A DNA stretch of 57,903 bases, from assembly GCA_046735115.1 (NCBI GenBank), contig JBKPSR010000043.1, forward strand, positions 1 to 57,903. Direction: 5' to 3'. Positions within the stretch are counted from its first letter, which is position 1. Each line of letters begins with the position of its first letter. A model generated the notes under the pieces. The model was not told the DNA's origin. It saw only the letters and a program-made list of their open reading frames with translations, and made no database searches. Both the position numbers and the translations under genes were made by a program. Of this stretch, positions 33,127 to 40,925 are shown in pieces. Origin of the DNA: JACVRW01 sp046735115 (GTDB taxonomy: Bacteria > Actinomycetota > Thermoleophilia > Solirubrobacterales > Thermoleophilaceae).

Positions 33127-34082
33127 GTGGACTGCTGGCTCTCCATCTTGCGCGTGTCGCGAGGCTCGGCGAACGGCTCACGGTCTTCGGGCCGCATGCC
33201 TCCCGCGATCGCGCGCCCGCGCTCGAGCTCCGCGTTGAACTCCGCCCCGAGCAGTATCACGATGTTCGAGATCCACAGCCAGACGAGGAACACGATCACG
33301 CCGCCGAGCGCGCCGTACGTCTTGTTGTACGAGCCGAAGTTGGCCACGTACAACGCGAACGCTCCAGAGGCGATCAGCCAGCCGACGACCGCGAGGATCC
33401 CGCCGGGCGAGACCCAGCGGAAGCCGGGCTGCTTGACGTTCGGCGCCGCCCAGTACAGCAGCGCGAACATGAAGCTCACGACGAGCAACAGAACGGGCCA
33501 CTTCGCGATGTTCCAGACCGTCACGGCCGTGCTGCCGAGGCCGATGAGGTCACCCACCTTCTGGGCGAGGCCGCCGGTCAGGACCACGGCGAGCGTTGTG
33601 ACGGCGAGCAGCACGAGGAGTACCAGCGTCAGCCCGACGCGCACGGGGAGGGTCTTCCAGATCGGACGGCCCTCCTCCATGTCGTAGATCACATTCGAGG
33701 CGCGCATGAAGGCAGACACGTAGCCCGAGGCCGACCAGAGCGCGCCGAGGAGGCCCACGACGAACAGGACGCCGGCCCCCCCCTGGTCACCCTGGAGGTT
33801 CTTGATGGCGTTCGTGAAGATGTCCTTCGCAGGCCCAGGCGCCACCGTTCCCAGGTTGTCGATGAGCGGCTGTGTGGCGGACTCGCCCACGAGCCCGAGG
33901 ATCGATGTGAGGACGATCAGCGCCGGGAAGATCGCGAGCACGCCGTAGTAAGTCAGGGCCGCGGCCCAGTCAGTCAGGTTGTCGTCCTTGAACTCACGGA
34001 ACGTGCGCTTGAGGGCGGCCCACCAGCCGCGCCGGCCCAGGTCCGTTGGCTCGTCCGGAGCCCTGTCTCGGCGGAAGCGCAT
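33123..34082 (-). CDS. YihY/BrkB family membrane protein
   Basis: A 319-aa protein with six helices and family marks: FKDDNLTDWAAALTYYGVLAIFPALI near the N-terminus, GALWSASGYVSAFMRASNVIYD, and YGALGGVIVFLVWLWISNIVILLGAEFNAELE. Despite the old label ribonuclease BN, YihY proteins are membrane proteins of unknown function. It sits in an operon with DUF3618 and holin-type proteins. Confidence 0.93.
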   Translation of the reverse strand: MRFRRDRAPDEPTDLGRRGWWAALKRTFREFKDDNLTDWAAALTYYGVLAIFPALIVLTSILGLVGESATQPLIDNLGTVAPGPAKDIFTNAIKNLQGDQGGAGVLFVVGLLGALWSASGYVSAFMRASNVIYDMEEGRPIWKTLPVRVGLTLVLLVLLAVTTLAVVLTGGLAQKVGDLIGLGSTAVTVWNIAKWPVLLLVVSFMFALLYWAAPNVKQPGFRWVSPGGILAVVGWLIASGAFALYVANFGSYNKTYGALGGVIVFLVWLWISNIVILLGAEFNAELERGRAIAGGMRPEDREPFAEPRDTRKMESQQST

Positions 34083-34085
34083 GAC

Positions 34086-34316
34086 TCAGCGCCTTCGGAT
34101 GAGCCGGAGGACGAGAAGGAGCGCGATGCCGCCGCCGATGGCCGCCGCGTATGGCAGCGGGTTGGCGCTCACGCGCTCCTGAACCTCTTCCTTCTTGATG
34201 CGCGCCTGCTCCTTGACGTCGGCCTTGTGGGACAGCGCGTCGACCGTGTCGGCCAGCTCGCGCCTCGTCCGTTCGATCTCGCGCCGCAGCTCCTCCGGAG
34301 TCTGTTGCTGCGTCAT
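34086..34316 (-). CDS. DUF3618 protein (76 aa)
   Basis: Short protein with the DUF3618 pattern TPEELRREIERTRRELADTVDALSHKADVK (helical, residues 6-35) and a single C-terminal helix (YAAAIGGGIALLLVLRLIRRR). The start overlaps the holin-like gene stop (ATGA) and it lies 3 nt before YihY. The family has no known activity and regularly sits next to Act_Holin-X and YihY genes. Confidence 0.9.
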   Translation of the reverse strand: MTQQQTPEELRREIERTRRELADTVDALSHKADVKEQARIKKEEVQERVSANPLPYAAAIGGGIALLLVLRLIRRR

Positions 34317-34735
34317 GACCTGGCGGCCCTTGCCTTCACGGTGTCGACGTCCTGCTGCACGCTCTCGATCGCCTGCTCCGGCTTGGGCGGATTCGCCTCG
34401 TCGAGCTCCTTCTTCCCCGTCAGCGCGAGGATCCCCGCAAGCGCGAGCAGCGCGAGGCCGATCGCCGCCGCGGCGATCCAGGACTCGATCACGGTCGCCA
34501 GCCCCAGGATGGCGGCGGCCACCAGGGCGCCCACCCCGTAGAGCGCGACGAGCCCGGCGCCGCCGAACATGCCGGCCCCCTTGCCCGCGTGCTTGCCCTT
34601 CTCGGTCAGCTCCGCCTGCGCAAGCCGCATCTCCTGGCGGATCAGCGTTGAGGTCTGGCGCGACAGATCCTGGACCAGGTCGCCGAGCGGCCTGTCGGCC
34701 TCGGGCGGCCGCTGGAAGCGCGTGGAATTCTCCAT
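34313..34735 (-). CDS. Phage-holin-family (Act_Holin-X) membrane protein
   Basis: A 140-aa protein. An amphipathic N-terminal helix (LGDLVQDLSRQTSTLIRQEMRLAQAELTEKGK) is followed by two membrane helices (about residues 53-75 and 80-105). This matches the actinobacterial Holin-X family. There is no lytic enzyme nearby and the gene partners are DUF3618 and YihY, so it is a chromosomal membrane protein, not phage. GGGTAG lies 9 nt before the ATG. Confidence 0.87.
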   Translation of the reverse strand: MENSTRFQRPPEADRPLGDLVQDLSRQTSTLIRQEMRLAQAELTEKGKHAGKGAGMFGGAGLVALYGVGALVAAAILGLATVIESWIAAAAIGLALLALAGILALTGKKELDEANPPKPEQAIESVQQDVDTVKARAARS

Positions 34736-34744
34736 GCGGGCCGA

Positions 34745-34750
34745 CTACCC
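34745..34750 (-). promoter_or_regulatory. GGGTAG -10-like box of holin operon
   Basis: GGGTAG ending 9 nt before the ATG, in the 40-bp gap behind the sigma gene. No GTTT at the right distance, so assignment to SigB/F is uncertain. Confidence 0.35.
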
Positions 34751-34775
34751 AGCCTGAGGAGGTATATGCCTCGGG

Positions 34776-35810
34776 TCAGGCCGCCTCGGCGAGACCCGCG
34801 ACCTCGCGCGTGCAGGCGAGCCGCTCGAGCGCCCTGTGCTCGATCCGACGCACGCGCTCGGGCGAGAGGCCCAGCCGCCGTCCTGCCTCGCGGAGCGGTG
34901 TTGGCTCGTCCCCGTTGATGCCGTAACGCAGCCGGATCACGTCCCGCTCCTGCTCCGACAGGTTCTCGAGCGCGCGATGCACGGCCTGCTGGCGGAGCCC
35001 GATCTCCACCTCCTCGACCGGCTCAGGCGCGTCGCTCGGCAGCAGCGCCCCGAGCTCCGTGTCGCCCTCCGAGCCGACCGGTCGCTCAAGGCTCGTCACG
35101 GTGCGGCTGAACTCGCGCGTCTCCCGGAGCTCGCGCAGCGAGATGTCGGCGGCGTCCGCGAGCTCCCCGTCCGTCGGCGTCCGTCCGAGCTGGACAGAGA
35201 GCTCGCGCTCGGCCTTTGCGATCTTTCGCTCGCGCTGGCCGATGTGCACCGGGAGGCGGATCGTCCGGCCCTGGTTCGCCAGACCACGCTGGATCGCCTG
35301 CCGGATCCAGAAGGTCGCGTAGGTCGAGAACTTGTAGCCCCTGCGCCAGTCGAACTTCTCGGCGGCGCGGATCAGGCCCAGGATCCCCTCCTGGATCAGG
35401 TCGAGCAAAGACAGCTCGTGTCCCTGGTACTTCTTCGCGATCGAGACCACCAGCCGCAGGTTCGAGTTGACCATGCGCTCCTTCGCCTCGAGGTCACCGC
35501 GTTCGATGCGCTTGGCCAGCTCGACCTCCTGCGCCGCGGAGAGCAGCGGGTGCCGGCGGATGTCGCGCAGGAAGAGCTGGAGCGCGTCGCCGGTCATCGA
35601 CGACAGCTCGTCGAGCGCGTAGCTCGGCCCGGACTCGCTTGCGCGGCCGCAGTCGTCGGAGACCTCGATGCCGCGCGCCTCGAGGCGGTCCGCGAGCGCG
35701 AGCGCCTCGTCCTCTGGCAGGTCCTGGGTGAGCTCGGAGAGCTCGGAAAGGTTGATGCAGCCCTCCTCCTCGGCGCGCTCGAGGACGGCTTCGATCGGGG
35801 ACGTGCTCAT
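34776..35810 (-). CDS. RNA polymerase sigma factor, RpoD-like (second copy)
   Basis: A 344-aa sigma-70 factor. Residues 10-50 form a short region 1.1-like domain (CINLSELSELTQDLPEDEALALADRLEARGIEVSDD). Region 1.2 (ALQLFLRDIRRHPLLSAAQEVELAKRIE), region 2 (DLIQEGILGLIRAAEKFDWRRGYKFSTYATFWIRQAI), region 3 and region 4 (LREAGRRLGLSPERVRRIEHRAL) follow. It is clearly paralogous to the factor at 16.2-17.2 kb. Its gene carries a GTTT-N15-GGGTAC promoter, so it is probably switched on by the SigB/F-type factor, giving a sigma cascade (inference). Confidence 0.9.
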   Translation of the reverse strand: MSTSPIEAVLERAEEEGCINLSELSELTQDLPEDEALALADRLEARGIEVSDDCGRASESGPSYALDELSSMTGDALQLFLRDIRRHPLLSAAQEVELAKRIERGDLEAKERMVNSNLRLVVSIAKKYQGHELSLLDLIQEGILGLIRAAEKFDWRRGYKFSTYATFWIRQAIQRGLANQGRTIRLPVHIGQRERKIAKAERELSVQLGRTPTDGELADAADISLRELRETREFSRTVTSLERPVGSEGDTELGALLPSDAPEPVEEVEIGLRQQAVHRALENLSEQERDVIRLRYGINGDEPTPLREAGRRLGLSPERVRRIEHRALERLACTREVAGLAEAA

Positions 35811-35819
35811 GGATCAGCC

Positions 35820-35844
35820 GTACCCGACCTGGACAGGTGAAAAC
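35820..35844 (-). promoter_or_regulatory. SigB/F-type promoter GTTT-N15-GGGTAC
   Basis: On the minus strand GTTT (35841-35844), 15-nt spacer, GGGTAC (35820-35825), then 9 nt to the sigma-factor ATG. A clear match to the SigB/SigF consensus. Confidence 0.68.
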
Positions 35845-35896
35845 GGGGGACGGGAGGGGCCAGTCGCGTCGGCGTCCCGGCTGCCTGTTGACCCGG

Positions 35897-36520
35897 TCAG
35901 CGCGGCGCCCGAGGAGTTAGCACGCGCACGTCCGCGCCGCGGAGGGCGTGCGAATCCGAGGGGACGATCCCCAGCTCCTCGCACATCACGAAGAAGGCGA
36001 GGGCGAAGGGCGACCCGTGCGTTCGCGCGCGCAGCGACGGCCAGTCGATCTGCTCGCGGACCGAGCGGGCGATCCGTAGCACCGACGTGTAGTCGAGCTC
36101 GTGCTCGTGCAGCGCCATCAGCTTGGTCGCGAGGACGTCCTCGATCGCCATGACCGGGATAGTGATCCCGACCACGTGCAGCAGCTCGCCCCGCTCGATC
36201 ACCTCGTCGGTCACCTCCAGGCCGCGCGGCGCGAATATGAGGTCGATCAGGACGTCGCCGTCCCAGGCCTTGTGGAGCCATTCCTCGGGCGGCTTCTCCG
36301 GCTGCATGCCCACGTCGGCCAGCACGCCGAGCGCGCGGTCCGCATCCTCCGGCTTGATCACGAAGTCGAGGTCGTGGCGCGCCTCGGGTCCGCCGCGAGC
36401 CCACACGGCGAGGCTGCCGGCGAGCAGGAACGGGACGTCCGCCTCGCGCAGCGCGGCGACCGCCTTCTTCATCGAGGCCTCGATCGCGGGCCGTGGATGC
36501 TCGACGTCGGGCGCCGACAT
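35897..36520 (-). CDS. Nucleotidyltransferase-fold protein
   Basis: A 207-aa protein with the minimal nucleotidyltransferase core: FLLAGSLAVWARGG (hG[GS] motif, residues about 31-44), then RHDLDFVIKPEDADRA (the D-x-D pair) and LIDLIFAP as the third acidic strand. It resembles the AbiEii/MNT-like group. The catalytic residues look intact. No cognate toxin-antitoxin partner is adjacent; the neighbour upstream is a divergent phosphoesterase. Its target is unknown. Confidence 0.78.
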   Translation of the reverse strand: MSAPDVEHPRPAIEASMKKAVAALREADVPFLLAGSLAVWARGGPEARHDLDFVIKPEDADRALGVLADVGMQPEKPPEEWLHKAWDGDVLIDLIFAPRGLEVTDEVIERGELLHVVGITIPVMAIEDVLATKLMALHEHELDYTSVLRIARSVREQIDWPSLRARTHGSPFALAFFVMCEELGIVPSDSHALRGADVRVLTPRAPR

Positions 36521-36529
36521 GCGTGTCGT

Positions 36530-36553
36530 GTACCCCCGCCCCCGGAGGGGTAA
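36530..36553. promoter_or_regulatory. Back-to-back GGGTAN boxes between divergent genes
   Basis: The 42-bp gap holds GGGTAC on the minus strand (36530-36535), 9 nt from the nucleotidyltransferase ATG, and GGGTAA on the plus strand (36548-36553), 9 nt from the phosphoesterase GTG. For the plus side GTGT-N16 precedes the box. The two boxes form an inverted repeat TACCCC/GGGGTA. Confidence 0.4.
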
Positions 36554-36562
36554 GCAAGGGTC

Positions 36563-37345
36563 GTGAAGGCGCCGACGAGCGTTCTCGCCGCCAACCTGCG
36601 CGGCGATGCCCGCGTCCGGATCGCCGCCGCGGGCGACGTGCACTGCGCCCCCGAGAACCGCGACGCCGTGCTCACGGCGTTCGACGCGATCGAGGGCGCG
36701 GCGGACGCCGTACTGCTCGCCGGCGACCTTACGACGACCGGCGAGCCCGAGCAGGCGGAGGTGCTGGCGGAGGCGGTTCGCGGGATGGAGACGCCGGTCG
36801 TGGCGGTGCTCGGCAACCACGACGTCCATGCAGGAAGAGGCGACGAGCTCACCCAGGTGCTAAGCGGGGCGGGCATACAGGTGCTCGACCGCTCGAACAC
36901 CACCCTCCGGGCATGCGGGATAGGCATCGCCGGCGCCAAGGGCTTCGTGGGCGGCTTCCGGGGCCTCGGCCTGCCGGACTTCGGCGAGCCGTCGCTGCGG
37001 GCGATCTACGCCGAGACGACGGCCGAGGTGGAGGCACTCGCCGCGGGGCTGCACGAGATCGCGCTCTGCCCGTTCCGGATCGCGCTGCTGCACTACGCGC
37101 CGGTGGCCGAGACGCTGCCCGGAGAGCCGCCCGAGATCTGGACCTTCCTCGGCAGCGACCGGCTGGCGGCGCCGATCCTCGAGCACAGGCCCGACCTCGT
37201 TCTGCACGGGCACGCGCACGCCGGCCGCCTTCAGGCCGACCTGGACGGCGTGCCGGTCTACAACGTGTCCGTGCCCGTCATGGGCCAGGATTTCTGGCTG
37301 TTCGAGCTGAGCGGGGCGACTCAGGCGGCCACGGCCATCCACTGA
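36563..37345 (+). CDS. Metallophosphoesterase
   Basis: A 260-aa calcineurin-like phosphoesterase. The metal motifs are AAGDVHC (residues about 22-28), LLAGDLTTTG, AVLGNHDVH (GNHD/E) and VLHGHAHAGR (GHxH). A dinuclear metal site is expected; the substrate (phosphodiester, nucleotide or phosphoprotein) is unknown. GTG start. Confidence 0.92.
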   Translation: MKAPTSVLAANLRGDARVRIAAAGDVHCAPENRDAVLTAFDAIEGAADAVLLAGDLTTTGEPEQAEVLAEAVRGMETPVVAVLGNHDVHAGRGDELTQVLSGAGIQVLDRSNTTLRACGIGIAGAKGFVGGFRGLGLPDFGEPSLRAIYAETTAEVEALAAGLHEIALCPFRIALLHYAPVAETLPGEPPEIWTFLGSDRLAAPILEHRPDLVLHGHAHAGRLQADLDGVPVYNVSVPVMGQDFWLFELSGATQAATAIH

Positions 37346-37389
37346 TCGCCGGGGCCTGCCGTGCCTCAGTCTTCTCGCGCGCCACCTCG

Positions 37390-37434
37390 TTGACCGACTC
37401 GCGCCTGCGTCTGTGTAATCCGGCTCGCATTACA
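37390..37434 (+). promoter_or_regulatory. TTGACC/TGTAAT promoter with overlapping operator
   Basis: TTGACC (37390-37395)-N18-TGTAAT (37414-37419) makes a housekeeping promoter. TGTAAT is also the left arm of a perfect inverted repeat TGTAAT-N9-ATTACA (37414-37434). A dimeric repressor bound there would cover the -10 box. The ATG of the GST-N gene follows 15 nt later. Confidence 0.55.
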
Positions 37435-37449
37435 GGTATCTTCGGCGCC

Positions 37450-37731
37450 ATGGCGGTACGACTCCATCGCTGCTCCAACCTGTGGGTGAAGGTGAATGGC
37501 CATCCCTGCTGGCGGGTGCAGAGGGCGCTCGACGAAGCGGGCGTCGAGTACGAGCTCGTGAAGGGCCCGCTCAGGTCCGGCAAGCGGGACGACCTCGAGC
37601 GGTTGAGCGGGCAGCGCAAGTACCCGGTGATCGAGTTCGAGGACGGATCTGCCTACCGCGAGGAGTCGAAGAAGATGGCCGAGACGATCCGCGCCGGCCG
37701 TCTCGACGAGAGGCGCTCAGCCCAGCAGTGA
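37450..37731 (+). CDS. Glutathione S-transferase N-terminal domain protein
   Basis: A 93-aa stand-alone thioredoxin-fold domain: VRLHRCSNLWVKVNGHPCWRVQRALDEAGVEYELV, then SGQRKYPVIEFEDGSAYREES, with the cis-Pro in KYPVIEF. One Cys lies near the N-terminus (C8) and a second at C20. It is too short for a full GST. It may be glutaredoxin-like and thiol-linked (inference). Convergent with the LigD polymerase gene with a 15-bp overlap (37717-37731). Confidence 0.8.
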   Translation: MAVRLHRCSNLWVKVNGHPCWRVQRALDEAGVEYELVKGPLRSGKRDDLERLSGQRKYPVIEFEDGSAYREESKKMAETIRAGRLDERRSAQQ

Positions 37732-38604
37732 CTCGAGGCGACGGCCGGCGCGTGAGATCCCTCGCGCGTACGAGCCGATGTCCGCCCAGGGGTCGCCCTT
37801 CGCGGCCAGGCGCCTCAGCACGTTCCTGATCGTCCAGCGGTCCGGGCGCAGCTTCGAGTCGGAGAGCTCGTCCCAGTCGAGCGGCGTCGCAACCGGCGCG
37901 CCGGGCCGCGGGCGCACGGCGTAGGGCGGCACCGCGGTCTGCGCGTAGGTGTTGCGGGCGGTGTCCACCAGGATCCGTCCGCCTCGCTTCGCCTTGCGGA
38001 ACTCGGTCGTGAGCTCGTCCGGGTGGCGGTCGGCGAGCACGCGCCCGATGTCCCCAGCGAAGGCGCGGACCTCGTCGTGACCGGCACGCCGGCGCAGTGG
38101 GGTCCACACGTGGATGCCCTTCGACCCGGTCACCTGCGCGAAGGGCGTCAGGCCCAGCTCCCGCAGCAGCTCGCCGGTGGCGTGGGCGGCACGGCGGACG
38201 GCGTTGAAGTCGCTCTCCGGTGCGGGGTCGAGATCGATCACCATTCGGTCGGGCTGCCAGAGGCGGTCGGCGCGCGAGAGCCACACGTGAGGCGTGATCG
38301 TGTTCTGCCCGACGAGATAGACGAGCGCTGCGTCGTCGCACACGAACATGTGCGTGACGGTCCCGTTCGACTTTGGCACCTCCACCCGCCTGATCCACTT
38401 CGGGAAGTAGTCCGGGACGTCCTTGTGGAAGAAGCCCTTGCCGCCGATCCCGTCGGGGAAGCGCTGCATGCTCACCGGGCGGAAGCGGATGTGCGGCAGC
38501 ATCCACTCGCAGACGCGCTCGTAGTAGTCGGCGAGGTCGGCCTTGGTGATCCCGTCGTCCGGGAAGAGCAGCTTGTCTGGGTGCGTGATCTCGACCGTGC
38601 TCAC
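37717..38604 (-). CDS. LigD-type polymerase/primase domain protein
   Basis: A 295-aa stand-alone NHEJ polymerase (AEP/PrimPol) domain. It has THPDKLLFPDDGITKADLADYY, FHKDVPDYFPKWI, the catalytic MVIDLDPAPESDF (D-x-D), and VTGSKGIHVWTPL. It fills gaps and adds ribonucleotides at break ends. GTG 38604 overlaps the ligase stop (GTGA), so polymerase and ligase are coupled in translation. Third gene of a split-LigD operon. Confidence 0.93.
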   Translation of the reverse strand: MSTVEITHPDKLLFPDDGITKADLADYYERVCEWMLPHIRFRPVSMQRFPDGIGGKGFFHKDVPDYFPKWIRRVEVPKSNGTVTHMFVCDDAALVYLVGQNTITPHVWLSRADRLWQPDRMVIDLDPAPESDFNAVRRAAHATGELLRELGLTPFAQVTGSKGIHVWTPLRRRAGHDEVRAFAGDIGRVLADRHPDELTTEFRKAKRGGRILVDTARNTYAQTAVPPYAVRPRPGAPVATPLDWDELSDSKLRPDRWTIRNVLRRLAAKGDPWADIGSYARGISRAGRRLESLLG

Positions 38605-39512
38605 GACGGCACCTCGCGCACCACTTCCCTCGCCGGCTTGTCCTCCCGCAGTCCGATGTAACGAGGGTGACGGAGGCGGCCGTCGCGCGTCCACTCGGCG
38701 AAGCCGATCTGGGCCACGAGCTCCGGCCGCACCCAGCGCGTGCCGGGCGGTACCGGCTTGAAACCATCGAACGGCGACTCGTCCTGCTCATGCTCCCGCA
38801 GCCGCGCCCCGAGCTCCCGCAGCGTCGCCTGGTCGAACCCCGTTCCGACCTTCCCTGCGTAGCGCAGCGCGCCGTCGTCGTAGTAGCCAACGAGCAGCGC
38901 GCCGAACTCGGTGCGCGATCCCTTTGGCGCCGTGAAGCCGCCGAGCACGAGCTCCTGCTCGGCGTGGCACTTCAGCTTCAGCCAGTCGCGCGAGCGGCTG
39001 CCGCGGTACGGGCTGTCCGCGCGCTTCGCGATCACGCCCTCGAGTCCCCTCCGGCACGCTTCGCGGTAGAGCTCCTCGCCGTGCTCGCCTTTGCGGTGCG
39101 GGTTGAACCGGATCGGTTTCTCGAACTTCAACGTGCTGCGGAGGCGCGCCTTGCGCTCGCGCAGCGGCAGCGGGCGCAGGTCCTCGCCGTTCAGGCGGAG
39201 CAGGTCGAACACGTAGAGGAAGGTTGGGACGTGCTCGCGGGCGCGCTGTTGCAGGCGCTCGAAGCTCGTGACGCCGTTGCGGAACGCGACGATCTCGCCG
39301 TCGGCGACGAAGTCCTCGGCGGGCACGCGCTCAAGGGCGCGCGCGATCTCCGGGAACTGGTCGTTCATCCGGTGTGCCGTGCGCGACATCAGGCTGACGC
39401 CTGAGCCGTCCTTGATCGCGATGCAGCGGATGCCGTCGAGCTTGCGCTCGAAGATCCAGTCCGGGTCGGAGAACGGCTTGTCGGACAGGACCGCCTTCAT
39501 CGGCTCGATCAC
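38601..39512 (-). CDS. ATP-dependent DNA ligase, LigD ligase domain
   Basis: A 303-aa ATP-dependent ligase. The nucleotidyl Lys is in ERKLDGIR (Lys24). Further motifs are FVADGEIVAF (III), LEGVIAKRADSPY (IV) and WLKLKC (V), and an OB-fold ends the protein (GTRWVRPELVAQIGFAEWT). It is the size of the ligase module of mycobacterial LigD. Start overlaps the upstream phosphoesterase gene (ATGA-type). Confidence 0.94.
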   Translation of the reverse strand: MIEPMKAVLSDKPFSDPDWIFERKLDGIRCIAIKDGSGVSLMSRTAHRMNDQFPEIARALERVPAEDFVADGEIVAFRNGVTSFERLQQRAREHVPTFLYVFDLLRLNGEDLRPLPLRERKARLRSTLKFEKPIRFNPHRKGEHGEELYREACRRGLEGVIAKRADSPYRGSRSRDWLKLKCHAEQELVLGGFTAPKGSRTEFGALLVGYYDDGALRYAGKVGTGFDQATLRELGARLREHEQDESPFDGFKPVPPGTRWVRPELVAQIGFAEWTRDGRLRHPRYIGLREDKPAREVVREVPS

Positions 39513-39973
39513 TTGCGTAGCTCCTCGATCGTCCTGCCGCTCACAACGGACTCGGGCCGCTCGGCAACCGGATCGCCGCGGTCGGCCTCGTCGTCGCGGC
39601 GCTTCACGAGCAGCCAGCGCCGACCCTCGATGTGTCGGAGCGACCAGCCGCCGTGCAGCTTCTCACCCTCCAGCCTGAACGAGGCGTGGCCGGCGGCGAG
39701 GGCGTCCTCCATCGGCTCGTCGCGCAGGTTCTCGTAGGTGCCGCGGTCCCAGACGATCACGGGTCCGGCGCCGTACTCGCCCTCCGGGATCACTCCCTCG
39801 AAGTCGCCCCACGAGATCGAGTGGTCGTCCACCGCCATCGCCAGCCGCTTGTCGCGCGGGTCCATGGATGGTCCCTTCGGCACGGCCCACGACTTGAAGG
39901 TGCCCGCGACCTCGAGCCGGAAGTCGAAGTGGAGGCTGGTGGCGTGATGTTGCTGGATCACGAAGCGCGGCAT
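39509..39973 (-). CDS. LigD 3'-phosphoesterase domain protein
   Basis: A 154-aa stand-alone PE domain: RFVIQQHHATSLHFDFRLEVAGTFKSWAVPKGPS, with the conserved His-x-His/Asp metal site, and later EGEYGAGPVIVWDRGTYE. It trims 3'-ribonucleotides and phosphates at broken ends. First of the three LigD modules. It starts 0 nt after the CDF stop. Confidence 0.93.
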   Translation of the reverse strand: MPRFVIQQHHATSLHFDFRLEVAGTFKSWAVPKGPSMDPRDKRLAMAVDDHSISWGDFEGVIPEGEYGAGPVIVWDRGTYENLRDEPMEDALAAGHASFRLEGEKLHGGWSLRHIEGRRWLLVKRRDDEADRGDPVAERPESVVSGRTIEELRK

Positions 39974-40885
39974 TCACGCCTCGCTTCCCCGCTGGAGCGG
40001 CTCGATAGTCAGCGGCCCCTCGTGGCGCGTCTCAACCTGGAGGGTGGAGTGGGTCACCCCGAAGCGGTCGGCGAGCAGCTCGGCTAGCCGGCGGCGGTGG
40101 GCCTGCGTGTCGCAGCCGGCGCCGACCGTCACGTGAGCCGAGATCGCCGGGAAGCCCGAGGTGACCTCCCAGACGTGCAGGTCATGGACCTCGACGACGT
40201 GGTGCTGCGCGGCCAGCGCCCGGCCGATCTCCTCCGGGTCGAGGTCCCGCGGCGCCGCCTCGAGCAGCACGCGCCCGGACTCGCGAAGCAGCCCGAAGCC
40301 CGAACGCAGCATCAGGGCGGCCACCACGAGCGCCGCGATCCCGTCGGCGCGCGAGAAGCCGGTGGCGAGCACCACGGCGCCCGCGACCGCGGTGGCGATG
40401 AACGCGAACAGGTCGGTCAGCACATGCTGGAATGCGCCCTCGAGGTTGAGGCTGCGCCGCTCGGCTCCGGACAGGACCATCGTCGCGGCGAGGTTCACGG
40501 CGATGCCCGCCAGCGCCACCAGCAGCACGACGAGCCCATCCACATCGGGCGGGTTCACCAGCCGGCTCACGGCCTCGAACGCGATCACCACCGCGAGCGC
40601 GACGAGGGTCGCCCCGTTCAGCTGCGCGGACAGGATCTCCGCGCGCCGGAAGCCGAAGGTGAAGCCGCCGTGCGCCGGCTCGCGTGCGAGGCGCGCAGCG
40701 AACAGCGCGAGCGCGATCGCGCCGGCGTCGGTCAGCATGTGCCCGGCGTCCGACAGCAGCGCGAGGGAGTCGGCCAGGATGCCCGCCACGACCTCGGCGG
40801 CCATCAGGCCGAGGATCAGCGCAAGGGCGAGCGTGAGGCGCCGGGCGTCGTCCGTCCGGACGTGCGTGTGGCCGTGGTCGTGCAT
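39974..40885 (-). CDS. Cation diffusion facilitator (CzcD-like) transporter
   Basis: A 303-aa CDF exporter. A His-rich N-terminus (HDHGHTH) is followed by six helices with the metal sites LLSDAGHMLTDAGA (helix 2, D-x3-H-x3-D style) and FQHVLTDLFAFIATA (helix 5), and a C-terminal ferredoxin-like domain. It exports Zn2+ or a similar divalent metal in exchange for protons. TATGCT (40899-40904, minus strand) is a possible -10. It heads an operon with the split LigD genes, which is unusual. Confidence 0.92.
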   Translation of the reverse strand: MHDHGHTHVRTDDARRLTLALALILGLMAAEVVAGILADSLALLSDAGHMLTDAGAIALALFAARLAREPAHGGFTFGFRRAEILSAQLNGATLVALAVVIAFEAVSRLVNPPDVDGLVVLLVALAGIAVNLAATMVLSGAERRSLNLEGAFQHVLTDLFAFIATAVAGAVVLATGFSRADGIAALVVAALMLRSGFGLLRESGRVLLEAAPRDLDPEEIGRALAAQHHVVEVHDLHVWEVTSGFPAISAHVTVGAGCDTQAHRRRLAELLADRFGVTHSTLQVETRHEGPLTIEPLQRGSEA

Positions 40886-40890
40886 GGCCA

Positions 40891-40915
40891 GTTTGTCCTG
40901 AGCATAGGCGGGTAG
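40891..40915 (+). promoter_or_regulatory. SigB/F-type promoter GTTT-N15-GGGTAG
   Basis: GTTT (40891-40894), 15-nt spacer, GGGTAG (40910-40915), then 10 nt to the ATG of the epimerase gene. It lies in the 40-bp gap divergent from the CDF/LigD operon. Confidence 0.68.
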
Positions 40916-40925
40916 GGCGCAGCGA

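Noticed and set aside
34313..34735. Prophage reading of the holin-type gene
   Set aside because: No lysin, integrase or structural genes nearby; partners are DUF3618, YihY and DUF1360.
37717..39973. LigD split caused by frameshifts
   Set aside because: Each module has its own start with 4-nt overlaps (GTGA, ATGA) and complete domains, so it is a natural split.
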